A stretch of 64,000 nt of DNA. Source: JAJTCH01 sp040386195 (lineage in GTDB: Bacteria > Pseudomonadota > Alphaproteobacteria > Rickettsiales > UBA1997). The notes beneath the pieces were generated by a model, which searched no databases, was not told the DNA's origin, and saw nothing but the letters and a program-made list of their open reading frames with translations. The position numbers and the translations under genes are program-made. This document shows positions 18,477 to 26,990 of this stretch, piece by piece. How positions within the stretch are numbered: the stretch's first letter is position 1; every line of letters begins with the position of its first letter. The stretch covers positions 1 to 64,000 of the forward strand of contig JAZKFV010000001.1 of assembly GCA_040386195.1 (NCBI GenBank), read 5' to 3'.

Positions 18477-19592
18477 ATGAAAGAAAGAATCTTTTTCGAT
18501 AATAACGCTACCACTAAAATTGCCGACGAAGTTGTGCAGGCAATGATTAAGGCTTATGGTGAGCCTTTAAACGCTTCTTCAATTCACTATTTTGGCAGAA
18601 CTGCCACACGAATTTCTAACCAAGCCCGAGAACAGATTAAAAAACTTTTGAATGGCGCTAATTATCAAGTCATTTTTACTTCCGGCGGCACTGAATCCAA
18701 CAATCTGGCTTTATTTGGCTTTAAAGATTATCCAGTTATCACCTCGGCAATTGAACATCCGGCGGTTTATAATGTAGCTTTGAAAAAGGCTGGTCATATT
18801 GTGAAAGTTGATAGCAATTGTGTAGTTGATATTGCTGATTTGGAAGCCAAAATTAAAAGTTTAAACACTAAAAATTTTATCGTTTCGATAATGCTTGCCA
18901 ATAATGAAACCGGCGCAATTCAGCCGATCAAAGCAATTTCCCAATTAGTTCATCAATATGGTGGTTTGATGCATAGTGATATTGTGCAGGCAACTGGTAA
19001 AATTAATATTGATTTGGAAGATTTGAATATTGATATGGCATCAATTTCCGCCCACAAATTAAATGGTCCGCAAGGTGTTGGGGTTTTGCTAATTAGAAAA
19101 TCTTTAGATATTGAACCAATTATTTTTGGCTCTTCCCAAGAAGGCGGCAAACGCCCGGGCACTTTGAATATTGCTGGCTGCGTTGGTCTTGGCGAGGCTT
19201 GCCGTTTGGCTGTAGAGAAAATTAGTAAATATCAAAAATTAGCCGAGCTTAGAGATTATTTAGAAGAATCATTACAAAAAATTGCTGGTGCAGATTTAAC
19301 TATATTTAGCAAAACAGTGGAAAGATTGCCCAACACTTCTTATCTAGCAACTAAAGGAATTGACAATCAAACCCAATTGATTGATTTAGATTTAAACGGC
19401 ATTGCCGTCAGCATTGGCGCGGCTTGTTCATCGGGAAGTTCCAAGCCTTCACGAGTTTTGGGCGCGATGAATGTTGATGATGAGTTGGCGAAAAATACTA
19501 TTCGGGTGAGTTTGGGATTAGAAAATACTCAAGAACAAGTCGATAAATTTATTGAAGTTTGGGGCAATTTATATCGCAAAACCAGAAACTAA
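18477..19592 (+). CDS. Cysteine desulfurase, first paralogue
   Basis: A 371-residue PLP-dependent class V aminotransferase-fold enzyme that removes sulfur from cysteine. The PLP lysine is K194 in SISAHKLNGPQGVG and the active-site cysteine C317 in GAACSSGSSKPS. The N-terminus (IFFDNNATTKI) is typical. It is shorter and more divergent than the second desulfurase that follows after one base. Two adjacent desulfurase genes at the head of an isc cluster are a feature of Rickettsia. This copy may supply sulfur to a different acceptor or act together with the second; that is inference. Confidence 0.92.
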   Translation: MKERIFFDNNATTKIADEVVQAMIKAYGEPLNASSIHYFGRTATRISNQAREQIKKLLNGANYQVIFTSGGTESNNLALFGFKDYPVITSAIEHPAVYNVALKKAGHIVKVDSNCVVDIADLEAKIKSLNTKNFIVSIMLANNETGAIQPIKAISQLVHQYGGLMHSDIVQATGKINIDLEDLNIDMASISAHKLNGPQGVGVLLIRKSLDIEPIIFGSSQEGGKRPGTLNIAGCVGLGEACRLAVEKISKYQKLAELRDYLEESLQKIAGADLTIFSKTVERLPNTSYLATKGIDNQTQLIDLDLNGIAVSIGAACSSGSSKPSRVLGAMNVDDELAKNTIRVSLGLENTQEQVDKFIEVWGNLYRKTRN

Positions 19593-19593
19593 A

Positions 19594-20820
19594 ATGAAAA
19601 ATAACAACATAAAACTTCCAATTTATTTAGACTACCAAGCCACAACTCCAATGGATCCGCGAGTGATTGAGATTGTTGCTAAAACTATGCAAGAAGATTA
19701 CGGCAATCCACATTCGCGCACTCATTCATTTGGTTGGAAGGCGGAAGAGTTGGTGGAAATTGCCAGAAGACAAGTTGCTGATTTAATTGGCGCTAATGAA
19801 AAGGAAATCGTTTTCACTTCTGGCGCAACTGAGTCCAATAATATGGCGATCAAAGGCGTTTTTGGTTTTTATAAAAACACCGGCAAAAACCACATCATCA
19901 CTTTGACCACCGAACATAAATGCATCATCAACTCGTGCCGCGATGTTGAGCAAGAAGGCGCTAAAATAACTTTCTTGCCAGTTGGAAAAAATGGTTTGGT
20001 TGATTTGCAAGAACTTGAAAATGCTATCACCACCGAGACTTGTTTGGTTTCAATAATGGCGGTGAATAATGAAATTGGCGTGATTCAACCTTTAAAAGAA
20101 ATTGGCGCTTTGTGCCGCAAAAAAGGCGTATTTTTTCACACTGATGCCGCGCAAGCATTTGGAAAAATTCCATTAAATGTTGATGAGTTAAATATTGATT
20201 TGATGAGTATTTCTGGTCATAAAATTTATGGACCAAAAGGCGTTGGCGCAATTTATGTGAGAAGAAAACCACGAGTTCGTTTAAAGCCACTAATCAGTGG
20301 TGGCGGGCAAGAGCGCGGTTTTAGATCAGGAACTTTGCCAACTCCGCTGGTTGTTGGTTTGGGTTTGGCGGCTGAAATTGCTAAAAATGAAATGACAAAA
20401 GATGCAGCTCATATCAAAAAATTGAGCGATAAATTTTATGATGCAATTGGCACCATTCCGGCAGTTTATTTAAACGGCGATAAAGAGCGTCGTTACAACG
20501 GTAATTTAAATTTCAGCTTTGCTGGAATTGAAGGTGAATCAATGATTATGGCAATCAAAGATTTAGCGGTTTCATCAGGTTCCGCTTGCACTTCTTCATC
20601 ACTCGAGCCTTCATATGTTTTACACGCAATTGGTGTTGAAGATGATTTAGCTCACACTTCAATTCGTTTTGGAATAGGTAGATTTACAACCGAAGCGGAA
20701 GTGGATTATGCAATTAATTTAATTAAAGAAAAAATCGACAAATTAAGAAACCTCAGCCCAATTTGGGATATGATGCAAGAAGGTGTTGACTTGAAATCTA
20801 TCAATTGGACAGGACACTAG
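19594..20820 (+). CDS. iscS: Cysteine desulfurase IscS
   Basis: A 408-residue IscS, the sulfur donor for Fe-S cluster assembly on IscU and for tRNA thiolation. Landmarks are IYLDYQATTPMDPRV at the N-terminus, PLP lysine K210 in SGHKIYGPKGVGAIY, and the catalytic cysteine C332 in SSGSACTSSSLEPS. The C-terminal WTGH tail matches IscS. The ATG at 19594 is chosen because it lies one base after the previous stop and gives the family N-terminus; a longer reading frame from 19552 would overlap the first desulfurase. Confidence 0.97.
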   Translation: MKNNNIKLPIYLDYQATTPMDPRVIEIVAKTMQEDYGNPHSRTHSFGWKAEELVEIARRQVADLIGANEKEIVFTSGATESNNMAIKGVFGFYKNTGKNHIITLTTEHKCIINSCRDVEQEGAKITFLPVGKNGLVDLQELENAITTETCLVSIMAVNNEIGVIQPLKEIGALCRKKGVFFHTDAAQAFGKIPLNVDELNIDLMSISGHKIYGPKGVGAIYVRRKPRVRLKPLISGGGQERGFRSGTLPTPLVVGLGLAAEIAKNEMTKDAAHIKKLSDKFYDAIGTIPAVYLNGDKERRYNGNLNFSFAGIEGESMIMAIKDLAVSSGSACTSSSLEPSYVLHAIGVEDDLAHTSIRFGIGRFTTEAEVDYAINLIKEKIDKLRNLSPIWDMMQEGVDLKSINWTGH

Positions 20821-20821
20821 A

Positions 20822-20862
20822 AATAATTATTAATGGTTAATGATTAATTATTAATGAAGGAA
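20822..20862. repeat. Left inverted repeat of four-helix-bundle unit
   Basis: An AT-only repeat built on TTAATGGTTAATGATTAATT. Its complement lies at 21204-21241. The ATG of the four-helix-bundle gene falls inside this repeat. A similar pair of repeats without a gene lies at 60913-61000. Confidence 0.8.
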
Positions 20863-21216
20863 AATAAAATTAAGGAGAAGAGTTTCGGGTTTGCGATTAG
20901 GGTGGTGAGGGTTTATCAGTTTTTGTCTGAAAAAAAGAAGGAGTTTGTGCTTTCTAAGCAGTTATTGAGAAGTGGAACTGCGGTTGGGGCATTGATTTGT
21001 GAGGCAGAATATGCGGAAAGTAAATCAGATTTTAAGCATAAAATGTCTATAGCTCAAAAAGAAATCAATGAGTCTATTTATTGGCTAGAATTACTAAAAG
21101 AAACAAAATACCTAACCAATAAACAATTCGAAGACTTAAATAATGATGCAGTTGAAATAATCAAAATGCTAACCAGCATAATAAAATCAACAAAATCCAA
21201 CATCATTAATAATTAA
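20854..21216 (+). CDS. Four-helix-bundle protein (S23/IVP family)
   Basis: A 120-residue protein of the family named after open frames in 23S rRNA intervening sequences. Characteristic features are FGFAIRVVRVYQFL near the start, the VLSKQLLRSGTAVGALICEAEYAESKSDF core and YWLELLKETKYL. Its start and stop codons lie inside inverted repeats that flank it exactly, so gene and repeats look like one inserted unit. It separates iscS from iscU, which are normally adjacent. The biochemical function of the family is unknown; some relatives accompany diversity-generating retroelements, but no reverse transcriptase is present here. Confidence 0.9.
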   Translation: MKENKIKEKSFGFAIRVVRVYQFLSEKKKEFVLSKQLLRSGTAVGALICEAEYAESKSDFKHKMSIAQKEINESIYWLELLKETKYLTNKQFEDLNNDAVEIIKMLTSIIKSTKSNIINN

Positions 21217-21241
21217 CCATTAATCATTAATAATTATTTTT
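21204..21241. repeat. Right inverted repeat of four-helix-bundle unit
   Basis: The complement of the repeat at 20822-20862 (TTAACCATTAATCATTAATA here), with the inner words swapped in order. It contains the stop codon of the four-helix-bundle gene and ends three bases before the iscU start. Confidence 0.8.
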
Positions 21242-21243
21242 AT

Positions 21244-21639
21244 ATGGCCTATTCAAAAGAAGTTATCGATCACTATGAAAATCCTCGCAATGTTGGGGCT
21301 TTTGCTAAAGGTGAGGAAAATATTGGCACTGGTTTGGTGGGTGCGCCGGCTTGTGGTGATGTTATGAAATTACAAATTAAAGTCAGCGATGACGGAACTA
21401 TAACTGAGGCGAAATTTAAAACTTTTGGTTGTGGTTCAGCCATTGCTTCTAGCTCACTTGTAACTGAATGGGTGAAAGGAAAAAATATTGAAGAGGCAGG
21501 CAAAATTACTAATAAAGAAATTGCTCAGGAATTATCTTTGCCACCGGTGAAAATTCACTGTTCAGTTTTGGCGGAAGAAGCTGTTAAAGCGGCGATTGAG
21601 GATTATAAAAAAAGAAAATCTGAAAACGCTGATGGATAA
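21244..21639 (+). CDS. iscU: Fe-S cluster scaffold IscU
   Basis: A 131-residue scaffold protein on which [2Fe-2S] and [4Fe-4S] clusters are built. The three conserved cysteines are present: C37 in GAPACGDVM, C63 in FGCGSAIASSS and C106 in KIHCSVLAEEA, along with LPPVKIHC, the recognition loop for HscA. It receives sulfur from IscS. The start follows directly after the inverted repeat bounding the four-helix-bundle gene, so its native ribosome-binding region may have been altered by that insertion. It overlaps iscA by 8 bases. Confidence 0.97.
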   Translation: MAYSKEVIDHYENPRNVGAFAKGEENIGTGLVGAPACGDVMKLQIKVSDDGTITEAKFKTFGCGSAIASSSLVTEWVKGKNIEEAGKITNKEIAQELSLPPVKIHCSVLAEEAVKAAIEDYKKRKSENADG

Positions 21640-22045
21640 TTTAAGTTCGCCCCAAAATTTAAGTTCATTTCAAAATCAAAAAACTGGGCCTTTGGGTAAT
21701 GCAATTGTCGATTATTTATTAGTTGATGATGAAGCATTAAAACAAGTTAAAGCGCTTTTGAGTCAAAGATCTGAGCCTTGCGAAGGCATTAAGGTTAATG
21801 TTCGAACTCGTGGCTGTTCGGGTCTTTCTTATGCAATTGAATATGCGGTTAAAGATCAGAACATCACTAAATATGATGATTTGGTAATCAAAGACGGCAT
21901 CAATATTTTTATCGATCCAAAAATTTCGATGTTTTTAATTGGCAGCCAAATGATTTATGTTGAAGAAGATTTGCGGGCTGGATTTGATTTTGTAAATCCC
22001 AATGAGAAAGGCAGATGCGGTTGCGGCGAATCTTTTAATGTTTAG
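21632..22045 (+). CDS. iscA: IscA/HesB-type A-type carrier protein
   Basis: A 137-residue A-type Fe-S carrier. The three cluster-binding cysteines are C62 (RTRGCSGLSY), C129 and C131 (GRCGCGESF). The first 25 residues are an extra polar leader compared with E. coli IscA. The ATG at 21632 is preferred because it overlaps the iscU stop by 8 bases, giving translational coupling; an earlier ATG at 21596 lies deeper inside iscU. It transfers clusters from IscU to target enzymes. Confidence 0.95.
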   Translation: MDNLSSPQNLSSFQNQKTGPLGNAIVDYLLVDDEALKQVKALLSQRSEPCEGIKVNVRTRGCSGLSYAIEYAVKDQNITKYDDLVIKDGINIFIDPKISMFLIGSQMIYVEEDLRAGFDFVNPNEKGRCGCGESFNV

Positions 22046-22049
22046 AAAA

Positions 22050-22550
22050 ATGCAATTAGAAAAATTAAATCATTTCCAAAAATTTAATTTAGAAACCACA
22101 TTTCAAATTGATTCATCAGAATTAGAAACCAAATATTTAAAGCTTCAACAACAATTTCACCCCGACACGGCACAAGATAAAACCGAAGCTGAGATCAATT
22201 CAATTTTAATCAACCAAGCCTATCAAATTTTAAAAAACCCAATCAAACGCGCGATTTATTTATTGCAATTGCAAGGAATTAATATTGATGCCGAGGATTG
22301 TATTATCAAGCCTTCGCAGGAAAACTTAATTTTAGTGATGGAACTCAGAGAAGAGATTTTGGATAATCAAAATAATCCAGCTGCAATTGCATCAATAAAA
22401 CAAAAAATCAAAAAAATAATTGCTGATGAAATGGCGCAAGTGCTTGAATTATTGGTTAAAATGCAATATCAAATTGCTGCCCAAAAACTAATTAAAGTAA
22501 AATATTTAGACAAAATTGTTTCCGATTTAAAAAACTTAACCCAAAAATAA
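22050..22550 (+). CDS. hscB: Co-chaperone HscB
   Basis: A 166-residue J-domain protein. The HPD motif is at residues 37-39 (QQQFHPDTAQDK), followed by the J-domain helix ILINQAYQILKNPIKRAIYLL and a C-terminal helical domain that binds IscU. HscB stimulates HscA ATPase and delivers IscU. Two in-frame ATGs, 22038 and 22050, are possible; the second gives the usual family length, the first overlaps the iscA stop. Confidence 0.94.
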   Translation: MQLEKLNHFQKFNLETTFQIDSSELETKYLKLQQQFHPDTAQDKTEAEINSILINQAYQILKNPIKRAIYLLQLQGINIDAEDCIIKPSQENLILVMELREEILDNQNNPAAIASIKQKIKKIIADEMAQVLELLVKMQYQIAAQKLIKVKYLDKIVSDLKNLTQK

Positions 22551-22551
22551 T

Positions 22552-23253
22552 ATGAGCAAAAATGGCATTTGTGAAATTTCTAAAAAAAGTTTTAACACTA
22601 ATAATTTGATTGAAGGTCATAATTTAAGACCGCATATTATGACTTTAATCAAAAATGATTATCCGGATTTTGGTGATCATTCTTTAATTTCTTTAACCGA
22701 ACTGAATCGTTATCGCAGAAAATATTTGGAAAGTATTTTATCTGACGAAGTTGGTGAACTTTCCAAAATTGAAAAAGAAGTAATTGACAGCATCAATGCC
22801 AATGAAGTTTTATCAAATAATATTGAATTTGACATTAAAACCAAAGTTACTTTTGGACAAAGAATTGCCGACAATGTTGCTACATTTGGCGGCAGCTGGC
22901 GCTTTATCATTGGTTTTTTCTCGTTTTTAATTTTATGGATTGTTATTAACACCATATTTTTGATGCAAAAATCTTTCGATCCTTATCCGTTTATTTTGCT
23001 CAATCTAATTCTCTCGTGCTTGGCAGCAATTCAGGCGCCAATTATTATGATGAGCCAAAACCGCAAAGAAGATCGCGATCGCAAAAGATCTGAGCATGAC
23101 TATAAAATTAACCTCAAAGCCGAGTTGGAAATTAGACTACTTCACGAAAAAGTTGATCACCTTTTGATGCAACAAAATAAACGCTTCATTGAGATTCAGC
23201 AAATTCAAATGGATTTGATGGAAGATATTTTGAACAAAACCAAAATGAAATAA
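22552..23253 (+). CDS. DUF1003 membrane protein
   Basis: A 233-residue protein matching DUF1003. The block GQRIADNVATFGGSWRFI is followed by two transmembrane helices (about residues 121-141 and 145-165), then SQNRKEDRDRKRSEHDYKIN and a coiled-coil tail. The N-terminal 50 residues include ICEISKKSF, a short Cys-containing segment. DUF1003 proteins are inner-membrane proteins of unknown function. Here the gene lies between hscB and hscA, one base after the former and seven before the latter, so it is firmly inside the isc operon, where it is not normally found. Confidence 0.85.
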   Translation: MSKNGICEISKKSFNTNNLIEGHNLRPHIMTLIKNDYPDFGDHSLISLTELNRYRRKYLESILSDEVGELSKIEKEVIDSINANEVLSNNIEFDIKTKVTFGQRIADNVATFGGSWRFIIGFFSFLILWIVINTIFLMQKSFDPYPFILLNLILSCLAAIQAPIIMMSQNRKEDRDRKRSEHDYKINLKAELEIRLLHEKVDHLLMQQNKRFIEIQQIQMDLMEDILNKTKMK

Positions 23254-23260
23254 TTGGTTT

Positions 23261-25102
23261 ATGGCTTTACTAAAAATCTACGAACCTGGTCAAACTCCCG
23301 CGCCGCATCAACAAGAAGAAGTGGCGGTGGGAATTGATTTGGGAACTACCAATTCTTTAATCGCAATTTGCGTTAATCAAAAACCGCAAATTTTGCGCGA
23401 CGAACATGGCGATTTTATGCAGCCTTCAATTGTGGCGGTTGATGAGGCTAAATTTTTGGTGGGAAGAGCGGCGCAAAATTTTTCTGGTCAAAAAATTTAT
23501 TCAATCAAAAGATTGATGGGCAAAGGTTTTGATGATCTTGAAGGCGCAGATAATTTGCCTTTTACGGTTAAAAAAGTTGGCGAACAATTGCGGGTGGTTT
23601 TGGCGGGAAAAGATTTTAACGCGGTAGAAATTTCGGCGCAGATTTTAAAACATTTAAAACAAATTGCCGAAACCGATTTGCAAAAACCAATCTCAAAAGC
23701 AGTAATCACCGTTCCCGCTTATTTTGACGAAGCCGCGCGCAATGCCACCAAACAAGCGGCGCATTTGGTTGGGTTGGAAGTTTTGCGATTAATCAGTGAG
23801 CCAACTGCGGCGGCGGTTGCTTATGGTTTAGAAAAAAAATCTGAAGGAAAATTTTTGGTATTTGATTTGGGCGGCGGAACTTTTGATGTTTCAGTTTTGG
23901 AGTTATCAAAAGGTGTTTTTAAAGTAGTTGGTGTTGGTGGAGATTCGGTTTTGGGTGGTGATGATTTTGACAATTTAATTGGGCAGAAAATTATTGCTGA
24001 AAATGATTTGAAAAATCTGTCAGTTTTAGATTTGCAAAATATTAAACTTGCAGCAAAACAAGTTAAAGAAACGCTTACAAATCAAGACTTTATAGACATT
24101 GAAGTTAATTTAGAAAGTAAGAAATTTAACTTTAAGTTGACTAAAAAAGAATTTGAAAATCTTAGCCAAAATTTAGCTCAAAAAACTATTCAAATTACTC
24201 AAAATTTATTAGCAGAATTAGACTTAGAAATTGACCAAATTGCTGCAGTAATTTTGGTTGGTGGGTCAACGCGAATGAAAATTATTAGAGAAAAATTAAC
24301 CGCAGTTTTTGGGCAAGAAAAAATTCTCGCCGATATTGATCCAGATAAAATTGTTGCCCTTGGCGCCGCTATTCAAGCCGAAGCGCTGACCTCACGCAAT
24401 TCCGATAATCTACTTTTAGATGTAATTCCTTTATCGCTTGGAATTGAAATGATGGGTGGAATTGTGGAAAAAATTATTGAGCGCAACAGCGTTATTCCAA
24501 CTTCTGCCGCCAAAGAATTTACCACTTACGCTGATGGGCAAAACGGAATGAAATTGCATATCGTGCAAGGCGAGCGCGAGCTGGCTAAAGATTGCCGTTC
24601 ACTAGCGCATTTTGAAATTAAAAATATTCCGGCGCTAAAAGCTGGCGTGGCGCGGGTGAGGGTGGTTTTTAAAGTTGATGCTGATGGGCTTTTAACCGTC
24701 AGTGCGATTGAAGAAATGACTGGTGAAACTCAGACTATTGAAGTGAAACCAAGTTTTGGTTTGGATGAAACGCAGGTCAAAAATATGCTTTTAGACTCGC
24801 TCAAAAATTCTAAACAAGATATTTCTGAAAGGCTTTTGGTTGAGGCTAAAGTGGAAGCTCAGAGAAATATTTTGGCGCTGCAAGTTGAGTTAATTGAAGA
24901 TAAAAATTTGGTTGATGATAATTTTATAAAAGAAACCAAAGCCCAAATTGCCAAGCTGGAAGTGGCTATTTTAACTAACGATCAAAAACAAATTAATCTG
25001 GAAGCGGAAAATTTGGAAAAATTTGCTGAACAATTAGCTGAGAAAAAAATGGATAAGGTGATTGGCGAAACTTTGGTTGGTAAGAAGATTGATGAGGTTT
25101 AA
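23261..25102 (+). CDS. hscA: Fe-S assembly chaperone HscA
   Basis: A 613-residue specialised Hsp70. The ATPase domain has GIDLGTTNSLIAI near residues 23-35, VPAYFDEAARNATKQAA, FDLGGGTFDVSVLEL and VGGSTRMKIIRE, followed by a substrate-binding domain from about residue 385. The short acidic N-terminal extension is typical of HscA. With HscB it releases clusters from IscU. The gene is followed by a long hairpin of palindromic repeats. No ferredoxin gene follows, although fdx usually comes next. Confidence 0.96.
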   Translation: MALLKIYEPGQTPAPHQQEEVAVGIDLGTTNSLIAICVNQKPQILRDEHGDFMQPSIVAVDEAKFLVGRAAQNFSGQKIYSIKRLMGKGFDDLEGADNLPFTVKKVGEQLRVVLAGKDFNAVEISAQILKHLKQIAETDLQKPISKAVITVPAYFDEAARNATKQAAHLVGLEVLRLISEPTAAAVAYGLEKKSEGKFLVFDLGGGTFDVSVLELSKGVFKVVGVGGDSVLGGDDFDNLIGQKIIAENDLKNLSVLDLQNIKLAAKQVKETLTNQDFIDIEVNLESKKFNFKLTKKEFENLSQNLAQKTIQITQNLLAELDLEIDQIAAVILVGGSTRMKIIREKLTAVFGQEKILADIDPDKIVALGAAIQAEALTSRNSDNLLLDVIPLSLGIEMMGGIVEKIIERNSVIPTSAAKEFTTYADGQNGMKLHIVQGERELAKDCRSLAHFEIKNIPALKAGVARVRVVFKVDADGLLTVSAIEEMTGETQTIEVKPSFGLDETQVKNMLLDSLKNSKQDISERLLVEAKVEAQRNILALQVELIEDKNLVDDNFIKETKAQIAKLEVAILTNDQKQINLEAENLEKFAEQLAEKKMDKVIGETLVGKKIDEV

Positions 25103-25216
25103 TTCTGGATTGCCACGTCGCCCAAAGGCTCCTCGCAATGACGGCGCTTAGAATTTATACCAAAACTAAAAACATCGTCATTGCGAGGAGTGAAACGACG
25201 CGGCAATCCAGAGCTT
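25103..25216. repeat. Two family 1 palindromes, head to head
   Basis: Two inverted copies of the family 1 repeat (25105-25144 and 25176-25214), with arms CTGGATTGCC and GGCAATCCAG at the outside and CCTCGCAATGACG and CGTCATTGCGAGG inside, separated by about 31 AT-rich bases. Together they can fold into a hairpin with arms near 40 bases. The structure lies directly after hscA and could reduce read-through, though it lacks a T-run. Confidence 0.85.
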
Positions 25217-25236
25217 AAATCTTCACAACTTTTAAT

Positions 25237-25947
25237 ATGTTCATACCTCTCATCATTGCCATTTCTTATTGCTTAGGCTTTTTCCTCGAAAGCATGCTCG
25301 GCTTTGGCGGTGGCTTGATTGCCTACGCAATCTTGGGATTTTTTATTGATGTAAAACAAATTGTTTTGGCTGGGCTTTATATCGGCACTTGCGCTAGTGC
25401 TTATATTGCTATTTCAGATTGGCAATCTTTTGACGGTAAAAACTTTTTCTCCAAGCTTCCGATTTGTTTGGCTGGAACTATCATTGGCACTTTCATTTTT
25501 GGCTATATCAATGCTGGCTCTTTGGCATTTTGGCTCGGCGTTTTATTAATCTTTCTCTCCTTAAAAATTACTTTCTTTGACAAAATAAAACTGCCCAGAA
25601 TTTTTGAGGCAAAGCTTTTGCTAATTGGCGGCATTGCTCACGGAATGTTTGGAATGGGCGGGCCTTTTGTGGTTAATGCTTTGAAAGATAATTTCAAAAA
25701 CAAATCCCATTTACGAACTACAATGGCAGTGTTTTTTGTGTTCTTCAACATCATTCGCTTCACTCAATTAAGCATCACCGGTAATCTAGATTGGCATTTG
25801 ATTGACAGCATTTGGTGGGCGGTTATTCCAGTGTTTATGGCTATCAAGCTTGGTCACATATTTCATTTAAAAATCAGCGAAGCGCAGTTTAAAAAGATGA
25901 TTGCCCTAATAACGATATGTTCGGGAATTAAGTTCTTGATAAATTAA
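25237..25947 (+). CDS. TSUP-family permease (TauE/SafE-like)
   Basis: A 236-residue polytopic membrane protein with about seven or eight hydrophobic segments. The N-terminal ESMLGFGGGLIAYAILGFF and the second-half repeat GGIAHGMFGMGGPFVVNALK are the twin glycine-rich signatures of the TSUP (sulfite exporter TauE/SafE) family. Members move sulfite, sulfonates or other small organic anions across the inner membrane. A link to sulfur release by the isc cluster upstream is tempting but only positional. It ends 59 bases before tRNA-Ala. Confidence 0.88.
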   Translation: MFIPLIIAISYCLGFFLESMLGFGGGLIAYAILGFFIDVKQIVLAGLYIGTCASAYIAISDWQSFDGKNFFSKLPICLAGTIIGTFIFGYINAGSLAFWLGVLLIFLSLKITFFDKIKLPRIFEAKLLLIGGIAHGMFGMGGPFVVNALKDNFKNKSHLRTTMAVFFVFFNIIRFTQLSITGNLDWHLIDSIWWAVIPVFMAIKLGHIFHLKISEAQFKKMIALITICSGIKFLIN

Positions 25948-26006
25948 TTTAAATTTTTATCATTCGCCGCTTCTTAATTTTATCACATCCAATTTTCCAA
26001 ATCTTA

Positions 26007-26082
26007 GGGGATATAGCTCAGTTGGTAGAGCACCTGCTTTGCAAGCAGGGGGTCCGGAGTTCGAGTCTCCGTATCTCCACCA
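26007..26082 (+). tRNA. tRNA-Ala (anticodon TGC)
   Basis: A complete 76-base cloverleaf with encoded CCA. The acceptor stem GGGGATA pairs with TATCTCC (one G-T), the anticodon arm CCTGC-TTTGCAA-GCAGG gives TGC, and the T arm contains GTTCGAGTC. Its 3' part is repeated at 31548-31597, so the gene is the integration target of the island that follows. Confidence 0.98.
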
Positions 26083-26120
26083 TTTCAATCAATAGGCTTC
26101 ACAGAGTTTTTTAAAATTGA

Positions 26121-26984
26121 TTATTTTTCTATCTGATCCAAATACCAAATTATGTCAAATGCTGCCAAATAGGCTTCAATGATTGTTTTATATGACACCA
26201 GCTCATGTTCATGCTCAAAATTATTTCTTGGTTTTGTTACTTTTTTGTCAAATTCTGTTTTAAATTTTTCGAAAGAAGTCGCATCTATTATATTTTGACT
26301 CTCTAAAGTTCCGCTTATTTCTGAAAGTCTGTAGATAATTTTGCCATGTTTTTTGTTATCATAAAGATCAAAACTCTTAAGAAGATTTTTAGTTAAAATA
26401 TCTATAGCAGAAAAAAGTAGAACCAGAGAAATATTGAAATTCTTTTGGGAAAGCTCATATAAACTTTTATATAAAACTTCTTTCCAAGCTTCATTGTGAG
26501 GTTTGTGGAAGTAGGCAGTAACAAAACATCCAGCTCCAATAAAATCTTTTGGACTAGTTGGGTGTGAGGATCTGGTGAAAAGCAAAGTTCCATCACAATT
26601 TTCAAAGAAAGGTATGTAATGTTCTAATTTTTTTGGATCACCATTTATCGTCTTTGCAAGAAAACTTACAGCAAAAAACTTATAAGATTTAGGAATTGAG
26701 ACTTGATCTTGCAAATCAGCAGCATCAATTCTTGTGATAATTCCGGGTTCTAATTTTAGAGAAACTCCTAATGCCGCATTTGAGAAAGTTGTCAATACGC
26801 CATCTATTTCAGACACTTCAATCTGCTTTTTTAACAGATCTTTAATTTCAAACACATCTCCGCTGGGTGCTTTAATTCTATTTTTATCAAGCAAGATAAA
26901 TTTAGACAGGGGAAATCTATTGATACCGCCATTTGGGTTTGGTATCGGAATTGAGGTTCTTTCTTCTAACGGTAAAAATATCAT
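26121..26984 (-). CDS. Hypothetical protein with C-terminal RX4H motif (HEPN-like)
   Basis: A 287-residue protein of unknown family. The N-terminal 180 residues look mixed alpha/beta with no motif I know. The C-terminal 110 residues are helical and contain RNNFEH (R253-H258), the RX4H arrangement of HEPN ribonucleases, next to the sequence HELVSYKTIIEAYLAAFDII. It starts six bases after the stop of the Abi-like gene, so they form a two-gene operon. A role in defence or RNA cleavage is inference from the motif and location. Confidence 0.55.
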   Translation of the reverse strand: MIFLPLEERTSIPIPNPNGGINRFPLSKFILLDKNRIKAPSGDVFEIKDLLKKQIEVSEIDGVLTTFSNAALGVSLKLEPGIITRIDAADLQDQVSIPKSYKFFAVSFLAKTINGDPKKLEHYIPFFENCDGTLLFTRSSHPTSPKDFIGAGCFVTAYFHKPHNEAWKEVLYKSLYELSQKNFNISLVLLFSAIDILTKNLLKSFDLYDNKKHGKIIYRLSEISGTLESQNIIDATSFEKFKTEFDKKVTKPRNNFEHEHELVSYKTIIEAYLAAFDIIWYLDQIEK

Positions 26985-26990
26985 ATTAAA

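Noticed and set aside
20854..21216. Diversity-generating retroelement accessory protein (Avd)
   Set aside because: The fold is related, but there is no reverse transcriptase, template repeat or variable repeat in the window.
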